A stretch of DNA of 64,000 nucleotides. Origin: a bacterium (lineage in GTDB: Bacteria; Myxococcota_A; Bradymonadia; UBA7976; UBA1532). Of the stretch, positions 1 through 8,963 are shown piece by piece. Both the position numbers and the translations under genes were made by a program. Under the pieces are notes generated by a model. The model had not been told where the DNA came from. It saw only the letters and a list, made by a program, of their open reading frames with translations, and ran no database searches. Location: assembly GCA_030426085.1 (NCBI GenBank), contig JAUHYW010000008.1:62001-126000 (forward strand), in the 5' to 3' direction. Each line of letters starts with the position of its first letter. Positions within the stretch are counted from its first letter, which is position 1.

Positions 1-854
1 AGGGCGAGGGCGAGGGCGAGGGTGAAGGCGAGGGTGAGGGTGAAGGCGAGGGCGAGGGTGAAGGCGAGGGCGAGGGCGAGATGTGCATGCCCGGCACCCT
101 CTACGCCGACCCCGACGCCGACGGCTTCGGCGCCGACGACGCGCAGACCACCCAGGGCTGCGCGGCCGACAACCCCGGCTTCGCCGCCTCGTCCGGCGAC
201 TGCGGGCCGACCGACCCCTGGCGCAACCCCGCCGCGCAGGAGATCTGCGGGGACTACGTCGACGACGACTGCGACGGCGCCGACAGCCCGTGCCCCGAGA
301 CCGCGCCCGCCGGGCTCGACATCCCCGAGTGGGACTGCACCGGCGACCCCCCGGCCAACGTCTACGCCTGGGCCCGCTTCGACAACGGCGGGGGCTATTT
401 CGAGAACGGGGCCTGCTTCGTCTTCTTCGAAGCCCTGCCCGCCGAGTTCTACGTGCAGCGGGTCAACGTCGTGCGCACCGGCGACCCCGCCGCCTGCGCC
501 ACCCGCAACGGCTGCACCTGCCCCAGCCTGAACGACTGGCCGTCCTATGACCGCCGGCTCTACGCCTTCACCCGGGCCGAGGCCGACCCCTGCGCCGAGA
601 TCACGATCATCGACCACGGCGGCGAGGACCAGCCGGTGTCGAACGACTGCCGCAAGTACCTGTATCAGCTTCACTTCTATGACATCGACCAGTCGTTCTT
701 CGCCGCGGGTATGGAGGCGCTCCAGCGGCGGCTGTCGCTCTTCCCCATCGTCGAGATCGCCTGCGCCGAGGACGCCCCGCACGCCAACCTGCCGTTCCAG
801 TCGCTGCTCACCGCCCGGATCGAGACCAACCCCGGGTTCACCCCCAAGGAGTAG
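1..854 (+). CDS. MopE-like putative metal-binding secreted protein, 3' part (5' end outside window)
   Basis: The gene starts left of the window; the open frame runs from base 3 to the stop at 852-854. Bases 3-80 code for an alternating Gly-Glu linker. Next comes a Cys/Asp-rich segment with YADPDADGFG, a GDCGPTD element and EICGDYVDDDCDG, the order seen in the putative metal-binding motif of MopE-type proteins (known family, frequent in Myxococcota secreted proteins). The remaining ~180 residues hold several more Cys and match nothing I recognise. The Gly-Glu stretch probably links an upstream surface domain to this one. It ends 6 bp before the transporter gene, so the two are probably co-transcribed. 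An internal ATG at base 81 would give 257 residues, but the uninterrupted linker frame and the lack of a signal peptide argue against a start there. Metal binding is inferred from the motif only. Confidence 0.75.
   Translation, partial: GEGEGEGEGEGEGEGEGEGEGEGEGEMCMPGTLYADPDADGFGADDAQTTQGCAADNPGFAASSGDCGPTDPWRNPAAQEICGDYVDDDCDGADSPCPETAPAGLDIPEWDCTGDPPANVYAWARFDNGGGYFENGACFVFFEALPAEFYVQRVNVVRTGDPAACATRNGCTCPSLNDWPSYDRRLYAFTRAEADPCAEITIIDHGGEDQPVSNDCRKYLYQLHFYDIDQSFFAAGMEALQRRLSLFPIVEIACAEDAPHANLPFQSLLTARIETNPGFTPKE
3..80 (+). repeat. Six-base Gly-Glu codon repeat (linker)
   Basis: Thirteen units of GGN GAR (mostly GGCGAG, some GGTGAA or GGTGAG) run to the window edge. They stay in frame with the downstream coding region and read as (Gly-Glu)n. 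The array may extend further left. A short unit like this is prone to copy-number change without breaking the frame. Confidence 0.85.
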
Positions 855-860
855 CCCCCG

Positions 861-1739
861 ATGCTGACCCAGGTCGTCCTGCCGCTCGCCCTGGCGGTCA
901 TCATGTTCGCCATGGGCCTCGGGCTCGTGCCCGCCGACTTCGCCCGGGTGTTCAAGAAGCCCTCCGGCTTCACCATCGGGGCGTTGATGCAGGTCGTGGC
1001 GCTGCCCTGGATCGGCTACGTCTTCGCCTCGCAGTGGACCGACGTGCCCTACCTCGCGGTGGGCATCATGCTGCTCGCCGCCTGCCCGGGCGGCATGACC
1101 TCGAACCTGCTGACCCACATCGGCCGGGGCGATGTCGCGCTGTCGATCACCCTCACCGCGGTGATCAGCCTCGCCGGCATGCTGACCGTGCCGCTCATCC
1201 TGGGCTTCGCGCTCGACACCTACATGGGGGCCCAGGCGCCGCCGCTGCCGCTGGGTCGCTCGATCCTGGGCGTCTTCGTGCTGACGACGGTGCCGGTGAT
1301 CCTGGGCATGCTGGTCAAGGCCAAGGCCCCGAAGTTCGCCGCCTCGGTCGAGAAGCGCTCCCGCACGCTGTCGGCGGTCATCTTCGCGATCGTGATGGCG
1401 GGGGCGGTCATCAGCGAGAAGGACCGCCTGCTGGCCCACCTCGACGGCCTGCTGGTGACCATGATCGCGTTCAACGTGGTCATGATGCTGCTCGCCGCCG
1501 CCGTCGCCCGCCTGGGCAAGCTGCCGAGCAAGCAGCAGATCGCGATCACCCTCGAGTGCGGGCTGCAGAACGGCACCCTGGCGGTGGTGGTGGCCGGCTC
1601 GATGCTCGAGCGGCTCGACTTCGCCATCCCGGCCGCGCTGTACAGCATCTGGATGTTCGTCAGCGCCGTGGGCTACATCCTCGTCGTCAACAAGACCCGC
1701 ACCGACGACCCCGACGCCCCCGACCCGCAGCCCGCATGA
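861..1739 (+). CDS. Bile acid:sodium symporter family (SBF/BASS) transporter
   Basis: 292 residues, the usual size for a bacterial BASS transporter, with about nine to ten hydrophobic segments starting at MLTQVVLPLALAVIMF. The CPGGMTSNLLTHIGRGD stretch (about residues 76-92) and the later ECGLQNGTLAVVVAG segment are the two family-typical crossover regions that line the sodium and substrate site in characterised homologues. It sits in the inner membrane and would couple Na+ entry to uptake of an organic anion; the substrate cannot be read from sequence. The ATG lies 6 bp after the MopE-like gene, and its TGA overlaps the ATG of the P450 gene, so the three look like one transcription unit. Pairing with a P450 suggests a hydrophobic or steroid-like anion substrate, but that is speculative. 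Confidence 0.9.
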   Translation: MLTQVVLPLALAVIMFAMGLGLVPADFARVFKKPSGFTIGALMQVVALPWIGYVFASQWTDVPYLAVGIMLLAACPGGMTSNLLTHIGRGDVALSITLTAVISLAGMLTVPLILGFALDTYMGAQAPPLPLGRSILGVFVLTTVPVILGMLVKAKAPKFAASVEKRSRTLSAVIFAIVMAGAVISEKDRLLAHLDGLLVTMIAFNVVMMLLAAAVARLGKLPSKQQIAITLECGLQNGTLAVVVAGSMLERLDFAIPAALYSIWMFVSAVGYILVVNKTRTDDPDAPDPQPA

Positions 1740-3106
1740 CCACCGAATCGACCGCCGCGCCCCGCCCGTATCACGACGTGCCCGGCCCCCGGGGCCTGCC
1801 GCTGATCGGCGTGGCCCGCGATCTGCTGCGCGACCCGTTCACCCTCTTCGAAGAGATCACCGCCGCGCACGGAGGCCTGGTGCGCCTGCCCATCCCCGGG
1901 CAGAAGACCTTCCTGCTCAGCGACCCCGAGCTGATCAAGTTCGCGCTGCTGGACAACACCGGCGTGGTGACCAAGCCGGTGCCGCTGCTCGAGCGGGTGG
2001 ACATCGCGCTGGGCAAGGGGCTGGTGACCTCGGTCGGCGAGACCTGGCGCCGCAACCGGCGCATCATCAACCCGGTCTTCGCCCGCGATCGCATCCAGCG
2101 CCTGGAGCCGACGATCCAGGCGGCGGCCCGGGACACCGTCGACCGCTGGCGGGGCGCGGCGGAGATCGACCTGCGCAGCGAGATGGCCCGCACGATGCTC
2201 GAGCTGGTGCTCGAGGGCCTGTTCTCGGGCAGCCCGCTGGCGACGTCGAAGTTCGATCAGATCGCCGAGAGCCTGATGGTGCTGCTGCGCTTCGTGACCC
2301 GGCTCTTCATGGCCGCGATCCCCTACGACCTGTACCTGCCGACGCCGGTGCGGCTGCGCGCGCTGTGGCATCGGCGGCGCATCGACCGGATCATCGACGA
2401 GATGATCGAGCACCGGGCCGAGGGCGGCGAGGCCGACATCCTGAGCCAGCTCGTCGACGCCCGCGACCCCGAGACCGGCGCCGCTCTGAGCCGGTCCGAG
2501 GTGCTCGACGAGGCGCGCACCGCCTTCCTGGCGGGCTACGAGACCACCGCCACCGCGCTGTTCTTCGCCTTCCTGCTGCTCTCGCGCCACCCCGCCGCCC
2601 GGGAGGAGGTGGAGGCCGAGCTGGACCGGGTCCTCGGCGGCCGCATGCCCACCGTGGCCGATCTGGCCGAGCTGCCGTACACGATGCAGGTCTTCCACGA
2701 GACGCTGCGGCTCTACCCCTCGGCGTGGGTCATCGGCCGGGCGCTGGCCAAGCCGGCCACCCTCGGCGGCTACCGCCTGCCGGCCGGCGCCCAACTCCAC
2801 GTCTCGCCGTGGGCCACCCACCGCAGCGCCCGCAACTGGCCCGACCCGCTGCGGTTCGACCCCAGCCGCTTCGCGCCCGAGAACCGGGGCGCGATCCACA
2901 AGTTCGCCTACATCCCGTTCGGCGGCGGCGCCCGCAAGTGCATCGGGACCCACCTGGCGCTGCTCGAAGGCCCGATGCTGCTGGCGGGCATCGCCCAGCA
3001 CTTCCGGGTCGACGAAGAGCCGGGCCAGACGCTGCGCCTCGGCGGCGGGGTGGCGATCGACGTGCTGGCGGGCACCCGGTTCCGGGTCACGCCGCGGGGC
3101 GGATGA
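1736..3106 (+). CDS. Cytochrome P450
   Basis: 456 residues from the ATG that overlaps the transporter stop codon (ATGA). Landmarks appear in order: an N-terminal PGPRGLPLIG proline-rich hinge, the I-helix oxygen-binding motif AGYETTA, the K-helix ETLR (ExxR) and the heme loop FGGGARKCIG, whose Cys (about residue 402) is the axial thiolate ligand. All residues essential for P450 chemistry are present. There is no membrane anchor, so the enzyme should be a soluble monooxygenase needing separate ferredoxin/reductase partners, none of which is encoded nearby. The type resembles CYP enzymes acting on fatty acids, terpenes or sterols, but substrate is not assignable. It converges with the minus-strand operon with only 4 bp between stop codons. 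Confidence 0.95.
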   Translation: MTTESTAAPRPYHDVPGPRGLPLIGVARDLLRDPFTLFEEITAAHGGLVRLPIPGQKTFLLSDPELIKFALLDNTGVVTKPVPLLERVDIALGKGLVTSVGETWRRNRRIINPVFARDRIQRLEPTIQAAARDTVDRWRGAAEIDLRSEMARTMLELVLEGLFSGSPLATSKFDQIAESLMVLLRFVTRLFMAAIPYDLYLPTPVRLRALWHRRRIDRIIDEMIEHRAEGGEADILSQLVDARDPETGAALSRSEVLDEARTAFLAGYETTATALFFAFLLLSRHPAAREEVEAELDRVLGGRMPTVADLAELPYTMQVFHETLRLYPSAWVIGRALAKPATLGGYRLPAGAQLHVSPWATHRSARNWPDPLRFDPSRFAPENRGAIHKFAYIPFGGGARKCIGTHLALLEGPMLLAGIAQHFRVDEEPGQTLRLGGGVAIDVLAGTRFRVTPRGG

Positions 3107-3110
3107 CCGC

Positions 3111-3878
3111 TCAGAAGCGGCTGATCACGCCCAGGCTCCACCCCGGCCCCGAGGGGTCGAACGGGCCCGGATCGACGCCGCCGTCGGTCCAGTCGCCGAC
3201 GAACGCCTGATCGTAGTAGCCCTCCAGCACCACCCCGAAGCCGAAGGCGCCCATGCGGCGGATGTAGTCCGGGCTGATGGGCCAGAACTCCAGGCCGATG
3301 GCCGCCCGCGCACCGAACTGCCACGGATCGCGCTCGATCTGCTCGCCAGGGCCAAGGTCGCCGCCGAGGGTCAGGTCGTACCAGTGCACGGTGGGGCCGA
3401 GGCGGCCGTAGGTGGCCAGCCCCAGGCCGGGGAAGCGGTGGCGGTAGACGGCGGCGAGGAAGAGCGAGTTGTCCTGCCAGGCGGTGTCGTGGCCGTAGAG
3501 CTCGCCCTGCGCGCCGCTGCCGGTGAAGCTCAGGCCGAGGGCGAGGCGGTGCCACAGGCGCACGTCGACCGCGATCTCGATGGCGAGGTGGTTGCGGTCG
3601 TCGGCGACGGCGTCGAAGGCCGGGTCGAGGTGCAGCCGCATGCCCCAGCGCATCGCGATGTGCACCGTGTCGTCCCGCCCGCGCCTTCGGGCGGGCGCGG
3701 CGGTCTCGACGGCTTCGGTGGCCGGCTCGGCGGAGGCTTCGGGTGCGGGCGCGGCCGGGGCTTCCGGCGCGGCCTCGGCCGGGGCGTCGGGCGTCTGGGC
3801 CCCCGCCGGGGCTTCGGGCGTCTGCCCCAGCGCCGGAGCGGCGAGCAGCAGCGCGAGCAGGATCATCGAGCGGCTCAT
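3111..3878 (-). CDS. Outer-membrane beta-barrel protein with Ala/Pro/Glu-rich N-terminal region
   Basis: 255 residues starting MSRSMILLALLLAAPALGQ, a clear Sec signal peptide with cleavage near ALG. About 55 residues rich in Ala, Pro and Glu follow, probably a periplasmic spacer or low-complexity tail. The rest alternates polar and hydrophobic residues (for example AIEIAVDVRLWHRLALGLSF and AAIGLEFWPIS) and ends in Phe (GVISRF), as expected of a transmembrane beta-barrel recognised by the BAM machinery. The ATG overlaps the stop of the preceding lipoprotein (ATGA), making it the last gene of a four-gene operon. Function is unknown; it might anchor or export the lipoproteins encoded upstream. 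A longer in-frame opening upstream is discounted because it has no signal peptide and covers the lipoprotein gene. Confidence 0.85.
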   Translation of the reverse strand: MSRSMILLALLLAAPALGQTPEAPAGAQTPDAPAEAAPEAPAAPAPEASAEPATEAVETAAPARRRGRDDTVHIAMRWGMRLHLDPAFDAVADDRNHLAIEIAVDVRLWHRLALGLSFTGSGAQGELYGHDTAWQDNSLFLAAVYRHRFPGLGLATYGRLGPTVHWYDLTLGGDLGPGEQIERDPWQFGARAAIGLEFWPISPDYIRRMGAFGFGVVLEGYYDQAFVGDWTDGGVDPGPFDPSGPGWSLGVISRF

Positions 3879-5395
3879 CGGTCGAACACTCCATCCAGGA
3901 AGAGCCCGTCGCGGCGCCGCAGCGCCTCGGGGCTCAGCTCGGCGTCGGGGGACACCACCACCCGGCCGTGGGCCTCGTCGTAGAGCACGGCCACCAGCCG
4001 GCGGGCGCCGGGCACATGCAGCAGGCGCTCGACGTCGGCGGGCGCGTCGGTGAGCGGCACCGTCGAGGCGATGAGCGTGTCGGTGGCCAGCGCGGCCAGC
4101 GAGCCCAGCTCGGTGTGCAGGAAGATCGCGTCGCCCTCGGGGGCCACGATCAGCGATTGGATCGGGCTGTCGGCGTCCAGCGGGGTCGCGGTGCGGGCGT
4201 CGAAGTCGAGCATCACCACCCGGCTGGGCCCGCTGCGGGCGACCGCCGCCCGCCGGCCGGGGATCGGGCGGACGTGGGTCAGCGCGCCCCCGATCACCAG
4301 CGGGGTCAGCGCCCGCCCGCGGTGCTCTTCGAGCGCGTCGAGGTCGGCGAAGACCACCCCCGCCGCGCCGGTCTGCCACAGCAGCGCGAAGTGGCCGGTG
4401 GATCCATCCTCCCGGGGGGCCTCGAACGGCAGGATCTCGGAGACCGGCAGGTCGCTGGTCACCGCGACCCGGCCGGCGGTGGTCGGCTCGATGACCGAGA
4501 CCCCGGGCAGCGCCGGCTCGACGGCGAAGACCCGGGGGCCGGCCTCGACCTCGACCACCGCGAAGTCGCTGGGCCGCTGACCGGCCGGGAGCTGGTTGAG
4601 GTACGGCCGGGGCACGACCCCCGGCTGGCCGTCGGTGAACCCGAGCGCGAAGATGTCGTCGGCGCCGCTGGCCCGCACGAAGGCGGCCAGCCCGTCCCCC
4701 GCCTCGGCCAGGGTGACCTCGGTCGGCGCCACGCTGCGGGTGTCGCCGGCCAGGGTCAGGTGCACGATGACCTCCTCGGCCTCGGGCGCGGCGAGGTCGA
4801 ACAGCGCCAGATACCGGTCGGAGAGCGCCCACGCGAGCTGGCGCGGGCTGCCGGCGATGGCGGCCTCGGCGCTGACGACGATGGCCCGGGGCACGTCGCC
4901 GAACGAGCGCAGCGTGCGCTCGACGACCCGCCCCGCTTCGAGATCGACGATGGCCACCTGGTTGGGGTTCTGCAGCACGGCCCCCGCGCTGCCGCCCCCG
5001 TGGAAGAGGACCGCCCGCCGCTGGTCGGGCGCGAAGGCGATGCGCCCGTAGCGCCCGGTCAGCTCGGCTTCGAAGACCGCCTCCGGGCCGGCGGCGTCGA
5101 CCCGGAACCAGCTCAGCGCGGGGCGATCGTCGAGCACCAGCAGGCCGCCCCGGTCGGGCGACACCGCGCTCAGCACGGGCCGGGCGGGCAGCGGGTCGAA
5201 GCGGGTGGCCATCGTCGCCGGGTCGAGGGTGAACAGCGCCGGCTGGCCGACGAGCGGCCAGACGACGTGCCGATCGAGCACCAGCGGCTCAGCGGCGTCG
5301 AGCGGGCGGTCGAAGCCCGGCGGGCGGTCGCAGGCGAGGGCGCACAGCGCGGCCCAGAGGGCGAGCGCGGCAGAGGCGCGGAGCGCGCGGGTCAT
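3875..5395 (-). CDS. Putative lipoprotein with propeller-like repeats
   Basis: 506 residues; the N-terminus MTRALRASAALALWAALCALAC looks like a lipoprotein signal with Cys at residue 22, though the lipobox (ALAC) is not ideal. The body consists of repeated four-strand-like units with phrases such as LVLDDRPALSWFRVD, RIAFAPDQRRAVLFH and SLIVAPEGDAIFLHT, typical of WD40/YVTN-like beta-propellers. I cannot name a specific family. It lacks the Cys-rich N-terminal module of the two genes transcribed before it, so it is a more distant relative or an independent propeller. Its start overlaps the previous stop (ATGA) and its stop overlaps the barrel gene, implying tight translational coupling. Location is probably the periplasm or outer membrane surface. 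Confidence 0.8.
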   Translation of the reverse strand: MTRALRASAALALWAALCALACDRPPGFDRPLDAAEPLVLDRHVVWPLVGQPALFTLDPATMATRFDPLPARPVLSAVSPDRGGLLVLDDRPALSWFRVDAAGPEAVFEAELTGRYGRIAFAPDQRRAVLFHGGGSAGAVLQNPNQVAIVDLEAGRVVERTLRSFGDVPRAIVVSAEAAIAGSPRQLAWALSDRYLALFDLAAPEAEEVIVHLTLAGDTRSVAPTEVTLAEAGDGLAAFVRASGADDIFALGFTDGQPGVVPRPYLNQLPAGQRPSDFAVVEVEAGPRVFAVEPALPGVSVIEPTTAGRVAVTSDLPVSEILPFEAPREDGSTGHFALLWQTGAAGVVFADLDALEEHRGRALTPLVIGGALTHVRPIPGRRAAVARSGPSRVVMLDFDARTATPLDADSPIQSLIVAPEGDAIFLHTELGSLAALATDTLIASTVPLTDAPADVERLLHVPGARRLVAVLYDEAHGRVVVSPDAELSPEALRRRDGLFLDGVFDR

Positions 5396-7212
5396 TCGAT
5401 CCTCCCGTCGAGGGCGTAGCCGGTGAGGGTGCGGACGCGGCCGTCGGCGTCGAGCGGCACGAAGCTGATGCGGCCGGTGGGGTGGTCCTGGGTGACGAAG
5501 GCCCGGTCGACGGCGGGCAGCACGCCGAGGGCCTCGGGGGCCGATCCGAGCAGCCAGCTCCGGCTGTCGAAGCGCACCAGATCGATGCGCTGCAGCGCGG
5601 GGCCCACCCCGCCGACCCGGGGGAAGGCCACGAAGGCCGCCCCGGGGGCGAAGGTGAGGCCGTAGGGCTCGGCGGCGGTGGTCTGGAGCTTGACGAAGCC
5701 GGTGTCGAGGTCGACGAGCGAGTAGCCGTGGCGCCCGGCGAGGTCGGGGTCGACGACGATCCGGGTGGCGATCGGCGGCCCGGCGTCGGGCTCTGCGGGC
5801 GGCCCGGCGTCGAGGCCCGCGTCCGGCATCGCTGCGTCCTCGGGCCCTGCGTCGTCGACCCCCGCGTCATCGACCCCCGCGTCCTCTGCGGGCGGGTCGA
5901 GCGCGGCGTCCTCGAGGCCGGCGTCTTCGGGCAGCTCCGGTGGCGGCTCGATCGGCACCTCGGGCGACTCCGGCCCGTGCAGGATCCAGGCGACGCCGCC
6001 CGCCGGGTCGATCGCCCCGACCCGGGCCCGCTTGCGCAGCGGCACGTCGATCACCGCGCCTCCGGGCAGGGCCAGCAGCGCGGCGGCCGGCGGGTGGTCG
6101 GGGCGGGTGGCGTAGAGCACCGCCCGGTCGCCGGTGGGCGAGACGGCGGCCGATCCCAGCGGGCGGTCGCCCAGCTCGACGAACCGCACCTCGCCCACCC
6201 CGTCCAGCGGGACCAGCGCCAGCCGGCGGGCCTCGCGCAGCATCACCAGCGCCCGGTGCCCCCGGTCGGGGTCGGGCGGCAGCAGGTCGAGGTCGGTGGG
6301 CTCGGCGCCGAGGTCGACGAAGCGGGGCACGCCCTCGAAGAGGTCGACGACGGTGATGCCCGCCTCGCCCGGCCCCCGGCTGGCGGCGTAGCGCCCGTCG
6401 GCGCTCAGCGCGACCTCGCGGTCGGCCAGCGAGAAGATGTCCGGCACGGTGGGCACCGTGGGGGCGACCGCCGGGCCGTCGAGCTGCGCGGGCCGGATGA
6501 TCGAGACCCCGTCGTCGGTGACGAACAGCGCCGTGCCGTCCGCGGCGAAGCGCAGCGCCCGGGGGCCGAAGCCGATGGTCACCGGGTGCTGGCGGCCGTC
6601 GTCGAGGTCGAGCACCACCGCGTCCTGCACCGCCGAGGCGTCCTCGCCGGGGCGCAGGTCGCCCAGATCGAACCAGGCGTAGGCGAAGCGCCCGCCGGGC
6701 CCCACATCGAGCGCGTTGAAGTGGCCCGGCAGCCGGTGGCTCTCGACCCCGTCGCCCGCGGGGTCGACCACGATGACCTCGTCGCTGCCCCGGCAGAGCA
6801 CCACCGCGACGTCGGTCCCGGCCCGGGTGGCCACGGCCGTGGGCGCGTCGCCGACCTCGATGACCCGCACGGTGAGCGCCGCGCCGTCGATGGCGGCGAC
6901 CCGGTCGGTCTCGGGGGCGGCGACCCACACCACGCTGCGCCCGGCGGCGGGGCGGATGGCCGGGGCGAGCTCTTCTTCGACCTCGGGCGGGGCCGGATCG
7001 GGGTCGTCGCCCGGCTCGGCGGGGCCGTCGCCCGGCCCACCGGCGCCTTGGAAGACGCAGCGGCCGTCGAAGCAGACCGCGCCCTCGGGGCAGCCGTCGT
7101 CGTCGACGCACAGGCCGGCGTCGCCCACGAAGTCGGCGCCTTCGTCGCCGTCGCTGGCGTCGCACGCGGCCAGCGCCAGCGCCAGCGCGGGGATCAGGTA
7201 TCGGCGGCTCAT
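5392..7212 (-). CDS. Cys-module plus beta-propeller lipoprotein (paralogue of the next gene upstream)
   Basis: 606 residues; the signal LIPALALALAAC has a good lipobox (LAAC). It is followed by a short disulfide module, CVDDDGCPEGAVCFDGRC, then an acidic Pro/Glu linker and a propeller-like domain with repeated units such as ALRFAADGTALFVTDDG and EVALSADGRYAASRG. A second low-complexity stretch rich in Asp/Ala/Gly (bases about 5,790-5,930) interrupts the propeller before the last blades. The C-terminus, TGRISFVPLDADG...TGYALDGRIE, nearly matches that of the gene at 7,209-8,963, so the two arose by tandem duplication. The start was set at the ATG overlapping the upstream stop. Ligand unknown; a surface binding or scaffolding protein is the most I can infer. 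Confidence 0.85.
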   Translation of the reverse strand: MSRRYLIPALALALAACDASDGDEGADFVGDAGLCVDDDGCPEGAVCFDGRCVFQGAGGPGDGPAEPGDDPDPAPPEVEEELAPAIRPAAGRSVVWVAAPETDRVAAIDGAALTVRVIEVGDAPTAVATRAGTDVAVVLCRGSDEVIVVDPAGDGVESHRLPGHFNALDVGPGGRFAYAWFDLGDLRPGEDASAVQDAVVLDLDDGRQHPVTIGFGPRALRFAADGTALFVTDDGVSIIRPAQLDGPAVAPTVPTVPDIFSLADREVALSADGRYAASRGPGEAGITVVDLFEGVPRFVDLGAEPTDLDLLPPDPDRGHRALVMLREARRLALVPLDGVGEVRFVELGDRPLGSAAVSPTGDRAVLYATRPDHPPAAALLALPGGAVIDVPLRKRARVGAIDPAGGVAWILHGPESPEVPIEPPPELPEDAGLEDAALDPPAEDAGVDDAGVDDAGPEDAAMPDAGLDAGPPAEPDAGPPIATRIVVDPDLAGRHGYSLVDLDTGFVKLQTTAAEPYGLTFAPGAAFVAFPRVGGVGPALQRIDLVRFDSRSWLLGSAPEALGVLPAVDRAFVTQDHPTGRISFVPLDADGRVRTLTGYALDGRIE

Positions 7213-8963
7213 TCGATGCGTCCGTTCAGCGCGTAGCCGGTCACGGTCTCGATCGGGGCCTCGGGGTCGTCGAGCCGCAGGAAGCTGATGCGCCCGGTGG
7301 GGTGGGTCTGGGTGACGAAGGCCCGCTCCAGCGCCGGCAGCACGCCCACGATCTCGGGCGGCGAGCCGACGGCCCAGGTGCGCACCGACAGCCCCCGCAG
7401 GTCGATCCGCTGGACCGCGGCGACCCGGGACGTGGCCTGGGGGTCGTCGGCGCTCGACAGCCGGAGGAACGCCGCCGCCCGATCGGGCGCGAAGACGAGC
7501 CCCGAGGGCTCGGCGGGCGTGGTCTCGAGCTTGACGAAGGCGGTGTCGAGGTCGACGACGCTGTAGCCGTGGCTGTGGCGCACGAGCGCGGAGGGGTCGC
7601 CCGCGGGCGGCGGCCCGGCGGCGCGCCCGTGCAGCACGACCGCCACCCGCCCGCTGGGGTCGACCTCGGCGCCCCGGGCCGCCTTGCGCAGCGGGGTGAA
7701 GACCAGCGCCCCGGTCTCGGGGGCCAGCAGCCCGGCCACGCCCGGCCCGTTGAGCGGGTCGGTCGTCGTGTAGAGGAACGCCCGCCGGCCGTCCTCGCCC
7801 ACCGCGGCCGCCCCCAGGTAGACCCCCCGCAGCGGCACGGTGGTGATGGCCGCGGCGAGGGCGTCGGGGTCGTCGATCACCGCCGGGTCGAGCTCGAACG
7901 GCACGATGGCCAGCCGGTCGGCGGTGGGCAGCATCGCCAGCATCCGGCCGTCGGGCAGCCGGTCGAGGTCGGTGGGGATCGCGCCGAGCGGCACGAAGCG
8001 GGGCACGCCTTCGAAGAGGTCGACGATCGTCACCCCCGCCTCGCCCTCGGCCCGGCTGGCGGCGTGGCGGGCGTCGGGGCCCAGGATCACCTCGCGGGCG
8101 CCGAAGTCGCCCAGGTCGGGGGCCAGCGGCACGATGGGCGCCGGGCCGGGCGCCGCCTCGCGGGCGATGACGCTGAGGCCGTCCTCGGTGACGACGAGCG
8201 CGGCGCCGTCGGGCGCGAACTCGATGCGGGTCGGGCGGTAGCCGACGACGACGGTCTCGAGGGTGTCGGCGGCCAGATCGAGCACCGCCACCTGCTGCAA
8301 GGCCGAGGCGTCCTCCCCGGGGCGGGCGGCGGCGAGGTCGAACCACGCCAGGGCCCGCGCGCCGGCCGGGTCGACGGTCAGCGCGTTGACGTGGAACGGC
8401 ACCGCGAACCGGGTGACCGTGTCGACCCCGTCGGCGTGGCGGATGCGGAACAGCTCGTCGCTGCCCCGGGCGAGCACGACCACCTCGTCGGCGCCGCCCA
8501 CCGCCCGCACGACGCTGGGCTCGTCGCCGACCTCGATGAGCCCGATGGCCCGGGTCTCGCCGTCGATGCGGGCCACCGCGTCGGTGCTGGGGCTGACGAC
8601 CCACACGAAGCGGCGGCCGGCGGCGGGCTCACCGAAAGCGGCGAAGGTGTCTTCGATCTCGGGGGCGGGCGGCTCGGGCTCGGGCGGGTCGGGGTCGGCC
8701 GGCTCGGCGGGGCCCTCGGGCTCCGGCTCGGGCGGCGCGCCCTGGAAGATGCACTGCCCGTCGAAGCAGACGTCGGTCTCGGGGCAGTCGGCGTCGACGG
8801 TGCACATGCCGCGGAACTGCTCGGGCTCGGCCCCGGATTCGGAGTCGGCCGCGCAGGCGGTCAGGGACAGGGCGGCCAGGGACAGGGCGGCCAGTGACAG
8901 CGCGGCCGGTGACAGCGCGGCCGGTGACAGGGCGAGGGATCGGGCGGGGGCGGGCTGACGCAT
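7209..8963 (-). CDS. Cys-module plus beta-propeller lipoprotein, first gene of operon
   Basis: 584 residues from the ATG at 8,963, chosen because GAGGAG lies 6 bp upstream; an ATG 54 bp earlier has no such site. The signal peptide core is a five-residue repeat (AALSP/AALSL) ending in the lipobox LTAC. Then follow CTVDADCPETDVCFDGQC, a Pro/Glu-rich linker, and a propeller-like domain with units such as RIEFAPDGAALVVTEDG. The ending TGRISFLRLDDPEAP...TGYALNGRIE mirrors its downstream paralogue. It heads the operon that continues with two more lipoproteins and a barrel protein. Likely exported and anchored to the outer membrane; no enzymatic motif is visible. No clear promoter was found in the 118 bp upstream, so read-through from the NTPase gene is possible. 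Confidence 0.85.
   Translation of the reverse strand: MRQPAPARSLALSPAALSPAALSLAALSLAALSLTACAADSESGAEPEQFRGMCTVDADCPETDVCFDGQCIFQGAPPEPEPEGPAEPADPDPPEPEPPAPEIEDTFAAFGEPAAGRRFVWVVSPSTDAVARIDGETRAIGLIEVGDEPSVVRAVGGADEVVVLARGSDELFRIRHADGVDTVTRFAVPFHVNALTVDPAGARALAWFDLAAARPGEDASALQQVAVLDLAADTLETVVVGYRPTRIEFAPDGAALVVTEDGLSVIAREAAPGPAPIVPLAPDLGDFGAREVILGPDARHAASRAEGEAGVTIVDLFEGVPRFVPLGAIPTDLDRLPDGRMLAMLPTADRLAIVPFELDPAVIDDPDALAAAITTVPLRGVYLGAAAVGEDGRRAFLYTTTDPLNGPGVAGLLAPETGALVFTPLRKAARGAEVDPSGRVAVVLHGRAAGPPPAGDPSALVRHSHGYSVVDLDTAFVKLETTPAEPSGLVFAPDRAAAFLRLSSADDPQATSRVAAVQRIDLRGLSVRTWAVGSPPEIVGVLPALERAFVTQTHPTGRISFLRLDDPEAPIETVTGYALNGRIE
8862..8936 (-). repeat. 15-bp tandem repeat coding for a signal-peptide core
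   Basis: Five 15-bp units begin at 8,862, 8,877, 8,892, 8,907 and 8,922. The first two are identical; the others differ at a few positions. Each adds five residues (about AALSx) to the hydrophobic core of the lipoprotein signal peptide. Gain or loss of a unit would lengthen or shorten the core without a frameshift. Confidence 0.85.
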
